NCBI GenBank assembly: GCA_019428955.1
Contig: JAHYJF010000199.1
Span: 1-6,479 of the forward strand
Direction of reading: 5' to 3'
Source of the DNA: Burkholderiaceae bacterium
Lineage (GTDB): Bacteria; Pseudomonadota; Gammaproteobacteria; Burkholderiales; Burkholderiaceae_E
DNA length: 6,479 bases
Position 1 is the stretch's first letter, and each line of letters opens with the position of its first letter. The notes under the pieces were generated by a model that did not search any database, was not told where the DNA came from, and worked only from the letters and a program-made list of their open reading frames with translations. Of the stretch, positions 1 through 6,479 are shown piece after piece. The translations under genes and the position numbers were made by a program.

Positions 1-216
1 GTCCCACAGCGTCTGCCCCATTGCCGCCGGGGTGGGAAAGCTCGACGCCTGGCTGGCGCCGCCGCCGCCCATCAGCGCGGCGTATTCGGGGTCGACGCCC
101 GCCGCAACGGTGTGGGCTTGCGGCAGCGTCGCCAGCTGCCAGACCAGCAGGATCACCCCGAACAACGCCAGCGACAGCAGGGTGGACTTTTGGTTGAGTG
201 AGAGTCGCGTTTTCAT
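1..216 (-). CDS. nrtB: Nitrate-type ABC transporter permease, N-terminal part (NrtB-like, runs off window)
   Basis: Only the first 72 codons are present; the gene continues beyond position 1. The product would be the inner-membrane permease of an ABC importer for nitrate or nitrite. The visible part starts MKTRLSLNQKS, followed by one hydrophobic segment at about residues 13-30 (a first membrane helix), a Gly/Ala-rich periplasmic stretch, and FPTPAAMGQTLWD. This last motif is typical of permeases of the NrtB/SsuC/TauC group just before the second helix. The start codon (216-214) overlaps the nrtA stop codon as ATGA and has no clear Shine-Dalgarno sequence, so translation is probably coupled to nrtA. 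The assignment to nitrate rather than bicarbonate, taurine or sulfonate rests on the adjacent NrtA-like binding protein. An ATPase gene (nrtC/D) would be expected further out, outside the window. Confidence 0.8.
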   Translation of the reverse strand, partial: MKTRLSLNQKSTLLSLALFGVILLVWQLATLPQAHTVAAGVDPEYAALMGGGGASQASSFPTPAAMGQTLWD

Positions 217-1571
217 GTGCGTTTGATGGCGAAGGAGTTGAGGTATTCGGCAGGCTTCGCGGGGTCGAACACCTTGCCCATGATGGTGTGCTTGGTGTAG
301 CTGTTCGCCGGCGCCTTCAGCCCGATTTCGGCCATGCGCGCCCGCGCGTCGGTGGCGCGGAACACTTCCTCGGCGACCGCCTTGTAGTTGATGTCGCCCT
401 TGATGTAGTTCCAGCGCTTGAGCTGGGTGAGGATCCACACCGCCATCGACTGCCAGGGGAAGGGATCGAAGTCGACGCGGTCGGGCACGTTCCGCACCTT
501 GCCGAGGCCGTCGGCGAAGCGCCCGGTCATCACCTGTTCCAGCACCGGGATCGGCTGGTTGAGATAGTTGGCCGGGGCGATCGCCTCGATGATCTCCTTG
601 CGGTTCTCCGGCTTGTGCGCGTAGTCGGTGGCGCTGGCAATGGCGCGGAACAGCGCGGCGTAGGTATTGGGAAACTCCTTGTAGAAGCCTTCCTTCACGC
701 CGAAGGCGCAGCACGGGTGTCCGTTCCACAGGTCGCGCGACAGGGTGTGTATGAAGGCGAAGCCCTCATACACCGCGCGCTGGTTGAACGGCTCGGGGCC
801 AAGGAAGCCGTCGATGTTGCCGGCACGCAGGTTGGCCACCATGTCGGGCGGCGGCATCATGCGCAGCTCGACATCCTTGTCGGGATCGACGCCATGCTCG
901 GCGAGAAAGTAGCGCAACAGCAGGTTGTGGATCGAGTAGTCGAACGGCAGGCCGAACTTCATCCCCTTCCAGTCCTTGGGATTCATCTTGTCCTTGTGCT
1001 TCAGGTGCATGGTGATGGCCTGGCCGTTGATGTTCTGGATCGTTGCCACGTCGACCGCCTGCTTGGCCGACCCCAGCCCGAGCGACATCGCCAGCGGCAT
1101 CGGCGACAGCAGGTGCGAGGCGTCGTATTCCTTGTTCTGCACCTTGTCGCGCACCACCGCCCAGCCGGCGGTTTTCTGCAGGCTGACGTTGAGGCCTTCG
1201 CGCGCATAGAAGCCCATCGGTCCCGCCATGATGATGGGGGTGGCGCAGGTGATCGGGACGAAGCCGATCTTGAGGTCGATCTTTTCAAGTTTGCCGCGTT
1301 CCGCCGCCAGCGCCTTCGCCGCGCCCATCGGGAACAGCGTCGAGATCGCCGCCATCGCCGTGCCGGCACCCACCGCGCGCAGGAAATTGCGGCGCACCTG
1401 GTCGTCGGGAAAGAGCCCGCGCATTACCGCCGACTCGACCACACGCGACACGCGCGCATCCTCGTTCGTCATGGCGGCGTCGTGGTCGGCCTGGCTGTGG
1501 TGGCGACCGCAGCTGCAGCCTGCACGGTGCAGTTTGGAATCGGGGTCAAACGGATTATCAAAGCCGGACAT
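213..1571 (-). CDS. nrtA: Nitrate ABC transporter substrate-binding protein, CmpA/NrtA family, Tat-exported
   Basis: This 452-residue protein should capture nitrate (or nitrite) in the periplasm and deliver it to the NrtB permease. The start at 1571 is preferred because GGGAG lies 6 bases upstream; an in-frame ATG at 1607 would add 12 residues with no family support. Residues 60-64 (RRNFL) followed by a hydrophobic run (about 65-80) and AKALA at 85-89 form a Tat signal. The mature domain contains NrtA-like blocks: KIGFVPITCATPIIMA (101-116), GWAVVRDKV (136-144), SPMPLAM, FGLPFDYSIHNLLLRYFL and GFLGPEPFN. Trp137, His215 and Lys293 lie where family ligand-contact residues would be expected, but I could not align them. 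An extra N-terminal stretch with CSCGRHH (19-25) precedes the Tat motif. The paralogue CmpA binds bicarbonate, so substrate is probable, not proven. The gene is divergent from the sigma-54 regulator. Confidence 0.9.
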   Translation of the reverse strand: MSGFDNPFDPDSKLHRAGCSCGRHHSQADHDAAMTNEDARVSRVVESAVMRGLFPDDQVRRNFLRAVGAGTAMAAISTLFPMGAAKALAAERGKLEKIDLKIGFVPITCATPIIMAGPMGFYAREGLNVSLQKTAGWAVVRDKVQNKEYDASHLLSPMPLAMSLGLGSAKQAVDVATIQNINGQAITMHLKHKDKMNPKDWKGMKFGLPFDYSIHNLLLRYFLAEHGVDPDKDVELRMMPPPDMVANLRAGNIDGFLGPEPFNQRAVYEGFAFIHTLSRDLWNGHPCCAFGVKEGFYKEFPNTYAALFRAIASATDYAHKPENRKEIIEAIAPANYLNQPIPVLEQVMTGRFADGLGKVRNVPDRVDFDPFPWQSMAVWILTQLKRWNYIKGDINYKAVAEEVFRATDARARMAEIGLKAPANSYTKHTIMGKVFDPAKPAEYLNSFAIKRT

Positions 1572-1615
1572 AAGGCACTCCCATCGGGTTGAAAAAAAAA
1601 TCCTCACACGAACGC

Positions 1616-1654
1616 ATGCACCAATTTCTTCATGCCCGCCCCGGTCTGGTGCAT
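1616..1654 (-). repeat. Inverted repeat in the nrtA leader (ATGCACCA / TGGTGCAT)
   Basis: Perfect 8-bp arms lie at 1616-1623 and 1647-1654, separated by 23 bases, 45-83 bases upstream of the nrtA start. As RNA from the nrtA strand this could form a stem, followed 15 nucleotides later by nine Us (1600-1592). The arm TGCACCA/TGGTGCA also equals the half-sites of the NtrC operator known from enteric glnA. There, however, the two halves are only about 3-5 bases apart, so this spacing is not that of a canonical NtrC site. Whether it is an operator, a leader hairpin or chance cannot be settled from the sequence. Confidence 0.45.
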
Positions 1655-1745
1655 TTCATCCGTTCCGGTTTGCTGCGTGGCCTGCCGCCCAATTGCCCGG
1701 TTCGACGGGCTTTGGAGGCAGAGGCCCTGCATTGCGTCGTGTTTC

Positions 1746-1764
1746 CACTCAGGGTGCACTCAGG
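1746..1764. repeat. Tandem direct repeat CACTCAGG, 11-bp period
   Basis: CACTCAGG occurs at 1746-1753 and again at 1757-1764, with GTG between the copies. The roughly one-helical-turn spacing puts both copies on the same face of the DNA, 17 bases upstream of the candidate -35 element of the regulator. It could be a binding site for a dimer with direct-repeat symmetry, but nothing else supports that. Confidence 0.3.
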
Positions 1765-1780
1765 AAACGTGCCAACTCGC

Positions 1781-1810
1781 TTGAAATCTTACAAGCCACT
1801 GTTTTAAAAG
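1781..1810 (+). promoter_or_regulatory. Candidate sigma-70 promoter of the sigma-54 activator gene
   Basis: TTGAAA (1781-1786, 5 of 6 matches to TTGACA) is followed after 18 bases by TAAAAG (1805-1810, 4 of 6 matches to TATAAT), or after 17 bases by TTAAAA. It lies in the most AT-rich part of the intergenic region and would give an mRNA leader of roughly 90 bases before the regulator start at 1908. Quality is moderate and this is inferred from sequence only. Confidence 0.35.
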
Positions 1811-1879
1811 AACATTCACAGGAAATTCGAAAAACTTGCGGAATTGGCGGAATGCTGGCCCGGTTCTTGATTACACAGT

Positions 1880-1892
1880 GTTGACAATTTGT
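1880..1892 (+). promoter_or_regulatory. Putative regulator box, copy 1 (GTTGACAATTTGT), upstream of the activator gene
   Basis: This 13-base sequence recurs exactly at 3488-3500, ahead of the sigma-54 operon. It contains the dyad ACAA-T-TTGT (1884-1892). It ends 15 bases before the regulator's ATG and lies downstream of the candidate promoter, a position suited to autorepression. Although it begins with TTGACA, no -10 element follows at the right distance before the start codon, so it is unlikely to be a -35 box. Confidence 0.5.
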
Positions 1893-1907
1893 TTCGGAGA
1901 ATCCGCC

Positions 1908-3479
<1,572 letters not shown>

Positions 3480-3482
<3 letters not shown>

Positions 3483-3504
3483 CAATGGTTGACAATTTGT
3501 AAAC
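3480..3504 (+). promoter_or_regulatory. Putative upstream activator site, copy 2, a 17-bp near-palindrome
   Basis: GTTGACAATTTGTAAAC (3488-3504) is symmetrical about position 3496, with 7 of 8 base pairs matched. Its first 13 bases are identical to 1880-1892. A direct repeat of TGACAAT (3480-3486 and 3490-3496, 10-bp period) extends the site into the regulator's stop codon. The centre lies about 85 bases upstream of the -24 element, the usual position for an activator hexamer acting through a DNA loop. Binding by the adjacent Fis-type regulator is inferred from position and from the repeat. Confidence 0.6.
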
Positions 3505-3536
3505 GCGCACGGATTCACGAAAAACAAACTCAAGCA

Positions 3537-3552
3537 ATATTTACTTAAATAT
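3537..3552. repeat. AT-rich inverted repeat ATATTT-ACTT-AAATAT
   Basis: Perfect 6-bp arms lie at 3537-3542 and 3547-3552 in an otherwise GC-rich region. The repeat overlaps the upstream edge of the IHF match. It may simply be the flexible AT tract that often accompanies IHF sites rather than a separate operator. Confidence 0.3.
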
Positions 3553-3562
3553 CAATAGCTTG
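3550..3562 (+). promoter_or_regulatory. IHF binding site (perfect match to WATCAANNNNTTR)
   Basis: TATCAATAGCTTG matches the integration host factor consensus at every defined position. An AT-rich tract (about 3520-3552) lies just upstream, as at many strong IHF sites. It sits between the putative activator site (3488-3504) and the -24/-12 promoter (3580-3595), where an IHF bend would bring the activator to the sigma-54 polymerase. The consensus is short, but the position makes a chance match less likely. Confidence 0.6.
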
Positions 3563-3579
3563 ACATTGTTTGGCCGAGC

Positions 3580-3595
3580 TGGCACGGGAATCGCA
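3580..3595 (+). promoter_or_regulatory. Sigma-54 (-24/-12) promoter of the osmC-like operon
   Basis: TGGCACGGGAATCGCA matches TGGCAC-N5-TTGCA except for one base (TCGCA). The invariant GG (3581-3582) and GC (3593-3594) have exactly 10 bases between them. Transcription would start near 3606, giving a leader of about 40 bases with AAGGAG at 3632-3637. A sigma-54 activator gene immediately upstream supports the call. Confidence 0.85.
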
Positions 3596-3644
3596 ATATA
3601 CAGTGTGTCGGTTCCCCGATCCATCCAACTCAAGGAGTCATGCC

Positions 3645-4187
3645 ATGTCTGAAGTCGTTGCCCTGAAAACCCAAACCGTCCTCGAACCCATCGATGCCGA
3701 AGGTCTGTCGGCCCTCGCCACCAAAGGGAAGGCCAATCCGCAGTCGGTCGTCACGCTGAAAGCGAAGACCGTGTGCGCGAGCAAGTTCCGCAACCTCACC
3801 TACGTGCGCAACCTGGACGCGCATGTAATCGACGAGCCCCCGCATCTCCTGGGCGACGACACCGCGCCGAACCCATCCGAAGCCGTGCTCGCCACCCTCG
3901 GCTCCTGCCTGTCGGTCGGGCTGCACGCCAACGCCGTGGCGCGCGGCATCACGCTGACCCGACTCGAACTCGAACTCGAAGGCGACATCAACGTGACCGC
4001 AGTGTGGGGCGTGGGCGACCTCAACCCGATGAAGAAGCTGGGCTTCACCGACGTGCGCGTGAAAGTGCACCTGGAAGGCGACGCCAGCGAAGAAGAGTTG
4101 AAAGATCTGGTCGCGCATTCCAATGCCTGGTCGCCGGTCGCCAACACGCTGCGCAACCCGGTCGGCGTCAGCGTCGAACTCGCCTGA
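3645..4187 (+). CDS. OsmC-family protein with a single conserved redox Cys
   Basis: This 180-residue cytoplasmic protein belongs to the OsmC/Ohr fold family, whose classical members reduce organic peroxides with a pair of cysteines. AAGGAG 7 bases upstream fixes the ATG at 3645; a longer in-frame form from 3570 would begin upstream of the predicted transcription start. The family block PSEAVLATLGSCLSVGLHANA (77 onward) carries the first conserved Cys at residue 88. In the second block, AHSNAWSPVANTL (157-169), Ser163 occupies the place where peroxidatic OsmC/Ohr proteins have Cys before Pro-Val. Cys44 is outside both sites. Classical thiol peroxidase chemistry is therefore doubtful; a binding, persulfide or other thiol role is possible. 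It is the first gene of a sigma-54 operon, 28 bases ahead of the flavoprotein gene. Confidence 0.85.
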   Translation: MSEVVALKTQTVLEPIDAEGLSALATKGKANPQSVVTLKAKTVCASKFRNLTYVRNLDAHVIDEPPHLLGDDTAPNPSEAVLATLGSCLSVGLHANAVARGITLTRLELELEGDINVTAVWGVGDLNPMKKLGFTDVRVKVHLEGDASEEELKDLVAHSNAWSPVANTLRNPVGVSVELA

Positions 4188-4216
4188 TCACTCGGAACTC
4201 GCTTTAGGAGCGCATC

Positions 4217-5386
4217 ATGCCTGCCACTGCACTTGCCCCTGTTCTAACCGAGCCGTCCGCTGAAATCCTGCCGGGCCTGGCCGAACTCATCGCCCGCGAA
4301 CTCGCGCCCAAGGTGGTCGACATCGACCTCAAGGGCCTCTACCCCGGCGACTTTCTCAAACAGCTCGGCGCACTCGGCGGGCTGGGCAGCCTCACCCCGG
4401 TCGAGCACGGCGGCACCGCGCTGGGCCTCGGCCACGCCATCCAGCTGATCGAGGACGTGTCGAAGGAATGCGTCTCCACCGGCTTCCTGCTGTGGGCGGA
4501 ATACGCCTTGCAGTGGTATGTGGTCAACAGCTCCAACCGCGAACTCGCCGCCGAAATGCTGCCGAAAATGGCGCGCGGCGAAGTGCTCGGCGGCACCGCG
4601 CAGTCGAACAGCATGAAGTCCTGCGTCGGCATCGAGGAAGCGCGGCTGAAGGCGAAGCGGGTGGACGGCGGCTACCTCATCAACGGCGTGCTGCCGTGGG
4701 TGTCGAACATCGGCCTTGATCACTACTTCCACATGGGCGCCACGCTGCCCGACACGCCCGGCCTCGTGATCGGCCTGATGCACGGCAGCACCCCCGGCCT
4801 CACGCTGATGCAGAATGCGCACTTCATCGGCATGGAAGGCACCAACACCTTCGCCTGCCAGTTCCGCGACGTGTTCCTCGCCGACAGCCGCGTGGTCTGC
4901 CACACGGACGAGTTCACCGCCTTCCGCGACCGCACCAAGTCGGCCTTCATCCTGCTGCAGATGGGCATGGGGCTCGGCCTCATCGATGCCTGCGTGGCGA
5001 TGATGAAGCGCGCCGACAAGCAGTTCGGCCACGTCAACCGCTTCCTCGACGTTCAGGCCGATGCGCTGGAGGCCGAACTCGACGCCGCGCGCGCCGCCAC
5101 CTACGCGCTGGCCGAAAAAATCGAACGCGACGGCAGCGCCTCGCATGTGAAGGAAACCCTGCAAGTGCGGCTCGCCGGCAGCGAATTGAGCCTCAAGGCC
5201 GCCAACGCCGCGATGATGCACATGGGCGCCAAGGGCTATCTGTCCAACAACGCCGCGCAGCGGCGCCTGCGCGAGGCCTACTTCATCGCCATCGTCACCC
5301 CGGCGATCAAGCACCTGCGCAAGGAACTGCACGAGTTCGACACCGCTACTTGCGCCCTGTCCCAGCCCGAACTGGAGGTCGCATGA
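4217..5386 (+). CDS. Acyl-CoA dehydrogenase-fold flavoprotein, atypical active site
   Basis: This 389-residue protein has the length and three-part layout of acyl-CoA dehydrogenases: an N-terminal helical domain (about 15-120), a beta domain (about 121-225) with GGYLINGVLPWVSN (151-164), and a C-terminal helical domain with MGAKGY (336-341) and RRLREAYF (349-356). Several hallmark residues are changed. The usual TEP-AGSD flavin/substrate motif reads AQSNSMKSCVGI (128-139). The Lys of the common NGxK-W motif is absent. In my by-eye alignment the Glu of the C-terminal YEGT motif is Thr361 (IVTPA). This points to a divergent family member: perhaps a flavin monooxygenase, a redox or binding protein, or a dehydrogenase with its base elsewhere, as in isovaleryl-CoA dehydrogenase. 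GGAG lies 6 bases before the start. It overlaps the DUF302 gene as ATGA. A rubredoxin encoded two genes on could be its electron partner. Confidence 0.85.
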   Translation: MPATALAPVLTEPSAEILPGLAELIARELAPKVVDIDLKGLYPGDFLKQLGALGGLGSLTPVEHGGTALGLGHAIQLIEDVSKECVSTGFLLWAEYALQWYVVNSSNRELAAEMLPKMARGEVLGGTAQSNSMKSCVGIEEARLKAKRVDGGYLINGVLPWVSNIGLDHYFHMGATLPDTPGLVIGLMHGSTPGLTLMQNAHFIGMEGTNTFACQFRDVFLADSRVVCHTDEFTAFRDRTKSAFILLQMGMGLGLIDACVAMMKRADKQFGHVNRFLDVQADALEAELDAARAATYALAEKIERDGSASHVKETLQVRLAGSELSLKAANAAMMHMGAKGYLSNNAAQRRLREAYFIAIVTPAIKHLRKELHEFDTATCALSQPELEVA

Positions 5387-5772
5387 TCCGCTTCGCGGTC
5401 TCCCTGTCCGTGGACGAAGCGGCGGACAAGCTGATCGCCGCCATCAATGCCTACCCGATGGGCCTGGTCGCGCACGCCAATGGCCAGGCCAATTGCGCCA
5501 AAAAAGGGATCGACGTGCCGGCCGACCAGGTGCTCGAGGTGTTCCGCCCCGACTACGCTGTCAAGGTGTGGGCGGTGGACAAGACGGCCGGCATCGATAT
5601 TCCGCTGCGCATTCATCTCTATGAAGCCGACGGCCGCACCTGGGTCGCGCATCGCCCGGCCTCCGACGTTTTCAAGCCCTACGCCAATCCCACGCTCGAT
5701 GCGCTGGGTAGCGAACTGGACGCCATTTTCAACCAACTGCTGGCCACGCTCGATGCGTGGAAATTGCCATGA
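5383..5772 (+). CDS. DUF302-domain protein
   Basis: This is a 129-residue protein with a DUF302-like pattern: an N-terminal block rich in small residues ([21 protein letters not shown]), then [20 protein letters not shown] (50-69), [20 protein letters not shown] (71-90) and a C-terminal amphipathic helix (about 103-126). There is no signal peptide or membrane segment, so it is probably cytoplasmic. The only cysteine is Cys38. The biochemical role of DUF302 is not established, and I infer none beyond membership of this operon. The start overlaps the flavoprotein stop as ATGA, with GGAGG (5374-5378) upstream. The stop in turn overlaps the rubredoxin start, so the three genes are translationally linked. 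The family call is by eye and somewhat less certain than for the neighbours. Confidence 0.75.
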   Translation: MIRFAVSLSVDEAADKLIAAINAYPMGLVAHANGQANCAKKGIDVPADQVLEVFRPDYAVKVWAVDKTAGIDIPLRIHLYEADGRTWVAHRPASDVFKPYANPTLDALGSELDAIFNQLLATLDAWKLP

Positions 5773-5981
5773 TGAATCCCGCCACTGCTGTCTCTGCCCC
5801 CGAAACCGCCCCGGCTTTCCGCAAATGGACCTGCGCAGTTTGCGACTACGTCTACGACGAAGCGCTCGGCGATCCCGACCACGGGCTGGCCCCCGGCACC
5901 CGTTATGAAGCCATCCCCGACGACTGGAGCTGCCCCGACTGCGGCGTCACCAAGGCGGATTTCTACTGCTTCGACGACTGA
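5769..5981 (+). CDS. Rubredoxin
   Basis: This 70-residue electron carrier has two Cys knuckles, CAVC (22-25) and CPDC (55-58), which bind a single iron. Between them lie the usual [18 protein letters not shown] and the [11 protein letters not shown] signature. The domain covers about residues 18-68, with a short Ala/Pro-rich N-terminal tail; an extra Cys67 follows the domain core. The ATG at 5769 overlaps the DUF302 stop as ATGA; an ATG at 5772 is an equally possible start, and neither has a strong ribosome site, so translation is probably coupled. Rubredoxins pass electrons one at a time to oxygenases, superoxide/NO/peroxide reductases or flavoproteins. Here the only visible candidate partner is the flavoprotein in the same operon. 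This appears to be the last gene of the operon. Confidence 0.95.
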   Translation: MMNPATAVSAPETAPAFRKWTCAVCDYVYDEALGDPDHGLAPGTRYEAIPDDWSCPDCGVTKADFYCFDD

Positions 5982-6113
5982 CTCGCACAAGACCTGCTGG
6001 TCAGGCCGTCAATAAACGGGGCGACATAGCGCCGGATTTGAAGCAGCGCAATCCGCACAAAAACACCCCGTCATCACCGGCCTGGTTTTGACGTTCTTCC
6101 CCTTACAGACCCG

Positions 6114-6239
6114 CCGAAGATCAAGCGCGTCGGGTGGATCAGCGGCAAAGGTGTTTGAGCCCCGCCCACAAAAACCCAATTAAAAACATCAAAGGCGGGG
6201 CGAGTTCTTTGCCGCCCACCCGACGCGCTTGATCTTCGG
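6114..6239. repeat. Large imperfect palindrome with 24-bp perfect outer arms
   Basis: The outer arms at 6114-6137 and 6216-6239 are exact reverse complements over 24 bases. Inside, GCGGCAAAG (6142-6150) pairs with CTTTGCCGC (6207-6215), and GCCCCGCC (6159-6166) pairs with GGCGGGGC (6194-6201). That gives 41 base pairs interrupted by a 4-base bulge and a small internal loop. The AT-rich terminal loop is at 6167-6193. No transposase, target duplication or T run is visible. It may be a REP/MITE-like element, two inverted copies of a dispersed repeat, or a transcript-end structure for the rubredoxin operon. Confidence 0.75.
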
Positions 6240-6275
6240 GAATTCGGGACTGTCGGGGTCGCCTTTTCTTTGGTT

Positions 6276-6303
6276 ACTTTCTTTTGGCGAAGCAAAAGAA
6301 AGT
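6276..6303. repeat. Hairpin of a dispersed intergenic repeat (ACTTTCTTTTG / CAAAAGAAAGT)
   Basis: Perfect 11-bp arms at 6276-6286 and 6293-6303 flank a 6-base GCGAAG loop, and the stem extends outward by a wobble pair and two further pairs. From memory, near-identical sequences with the same loop and the following GC-rich GCCGGG stem occur between genes in many beta- and gammaproteobacteria, often mis-annotated as small proteins. I cannot verify that here. No T run follows on either strand, so it is not a standard terminator. Confidence 0.6.
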
Positions 6304-6404
6304 GACTTGCCGCCGGGCAACCCCCGGCCAACGGTCAGCCACCCGGCAAAGAACCAGCTGCCGCCAAATTTCAGGAATCCCCCCCGCCCCGGTAAAATCG
6401 GGAA

Positions 6405-6479
6405 ATGATTGTCTATCTCCACGGCTTCAATTCCTCCCCCGCATCCGGCAAGGCCCGGCAGCTCGGCGAGCACATGGCC
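6405..6479 (+). CDS. YqiA/YcfP-like alpha/beta-hydrolase esterase, N-terminal fragment (runs off window)
   Basis: Only 25 codons are present, beginning MIVYLHGFNSSPASGKARQL. The YLHGFNSSPASGKA pattern is characteristic of the small UPF0227-type esterases (YqiA/YcfP), in which the HGF turn forms part of the oxyanion-hole region. The nucleophile and the rest of the fold lie outside the window. An in-frame TAA at 6393-6395 makes the ATG at 6405 the first possible ATG start. There is no properly spaced Shine-Dalgarno sequence. A TAAAAT box at 6393-6398 would place the transcription start on the A of the ATG, so the mRNA may be leaderless. The gene is separated from the rubredoxin operon by repeats and is probably an unrelated transcription unit. 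Confidence 0.75.
   Translation, partial: MIVYLHGFNSSPASGKARQLGEHMA

Larger units (their letters stand above)
1572..1907. other. Divergent intergenic region between nrtA and the sigma-54 regulator
   Basis: These 336 bases contain no credible gene. From the nrtA side they hold the nrtA ribosome site (GGGAG on the minus strand, about 1578-1582), a nine-T tract on the minus strand (1592-1600), an 8-bp inverted repeat (1616-1654) and a direct repeat (1746-1764). On the regulator side there is a candidate sigma-70 promoter (1781-1810), the 13-base box shared with the downstream operon (1880-1892) and the regulator's ribosome site (1896-1899). The half next to the regulator is more AT-rich than the surrounding genes, as expected for a promoter. 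I looked for a -24/-12 element reading towards nrtA and found none of useful quality, nor an obvious sigma-70 promoter for nrtA. Confidence 0.7.
5982..6404. other. Non-coding region with hairpin repeats between the operon and the esterase gene
   Basis: These 423 bases contain no credible gene. The first 130 bases hold only small stems (GACC-TGCT-GGTC at 5991-6002, and CGGATT/AATCCG a little further on) without a following T run, so no convincing intrinsic terminator for the operon is visible. Then come a large imperfect hairpin (6114-6239), a second hairpin (6276-6303), a GC-rich stem (GCCGGG/CCCGGC, 6312-6328) and a TAAAAT box just before the esterase start. The composition looks like accumulated intergenic repeats rather than decayed coding sequence. 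Confidence 0.7.

Noticed and set aside
198..1592. 464-codon plus-strand open frame opposite nrtA
   Set aside because: It is the antisense shadow of nrtA in GC-rich DNA. The translation is Arg/His/Val-rich with no recognisable domain, while the minus strand encodes a clear NrtA.
1684..1697. Minus-strand GG-N10-GC as a sigma-54 promoter for nrtA
   Set aside because: Only the invariant dinucleotides match. The surrounding bases (CGGGCA...GCGGCA) do not resemble TGGCAC-N5-TTGCA.
1845..1859. Possible -24/-12 element (TGGCGGAATGCTGGC) before the regulator gene
   Set aside because: The GG-N10-GC spacing fits, but the flanking bases are poor matches (CGG for CAC, TGGC for TTGC). A sigma-70 promoter nearby is at least as plausible.
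4244..5332. 362-codon minus-strand open frame opposite the flavoprotein gene
   Set aside because: The protein is low-complexity His/Gln/Ala-rich and is an antisense shadow. The plus strand has family motifs, a ribosome site and operon overlaps.
4217..5386. Assigning the flavoprotein to SfnB/DszC-type sulfur acquisition
   Set aside because: Only the shared acyl-CoA dehydrogenase fold supports it. No sulfonate or sulfone genes are present and I could not confirm subfamily motifs.
5991..6002. Small stem GACC-TGCT-GGTC after rubredoxin as a terminator
   Set aside because: The stem has only four base pairs and no T run follows.
6189..6473. Minus-strand 94-codon frame across the repeat region
   Set aside because: It is built from the hairpin repeats and the antisense of the esterase start. 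Similar conceptual products are common spurious annotations of such repeats.

Overview
The window is GC-rich proteobacterial DNA. The codon use, the NrtA variant with a Cys-rich N-terminal extension, the sigma-54 regulation and the intergenic hairpin repeats suggest a betaproteobacterium of the Rhodocyclales, Hydrogenophilales or Nitrosomonadales type. That placement is inference from gene content, not from a marker gene.

Left part (1-1571, minus strand): the start of a nitrate-type ABC importer operon. nrtA encodes a Tat-exported solute-binding protein. It is followed, with a 4-base ATGA overlap, by the 5' end of nrtB (permease), which runs off the window edge. A 336-base divergent intergenic region (1572-1907) separates nrtA from the next gene. 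It carries an 8-bp inverted repeat and a nine-T tract in the nrtA leader, and a likely promoter for the regulator.

Middle part (1908-5981, plus strand): a GAF-AAA+-Fis sigma-54 activator (NifA/NorR-like in layout) and, after a 162-base gap, a four-gene operon. The operon encodes an OsmC-family protein, an atypical acyl-CoA-dehydrogenase-fold flavoprotein, a DUF302 protein and a rubredoxin. The gap has a textbook sigma-54 layout: a 17-bp near-palindrome (3488-3504), a perfect match to the IHF consensus (3550-3562), then a -24/-12 element (3580-3595). The 13-base core of the palindrome recurs once, just upstream of the regulator's own start codon. The simplest reading is that the regulator controls both itself and the operon. 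I do not recognise the operon as a characterised pathway. The flavoprotein lacks the usual catalytic Glu and the OsmC protein lacks its second Cys, so textbook functions probably do not apply. Rubredoxin suggests electron delivery to the flavoprotein. This module is the most interesting part of the window.

Right part (5982-6404): a 423-base non-coding stretch with a large imperfect hairpin (6114-6239) and a second hairpin that looks like a dispersed proteobacterial repeat (6276-6303). The first 25 codons of a YqiA-like esterase follow at the window edge, possibly transcribed without a leader.
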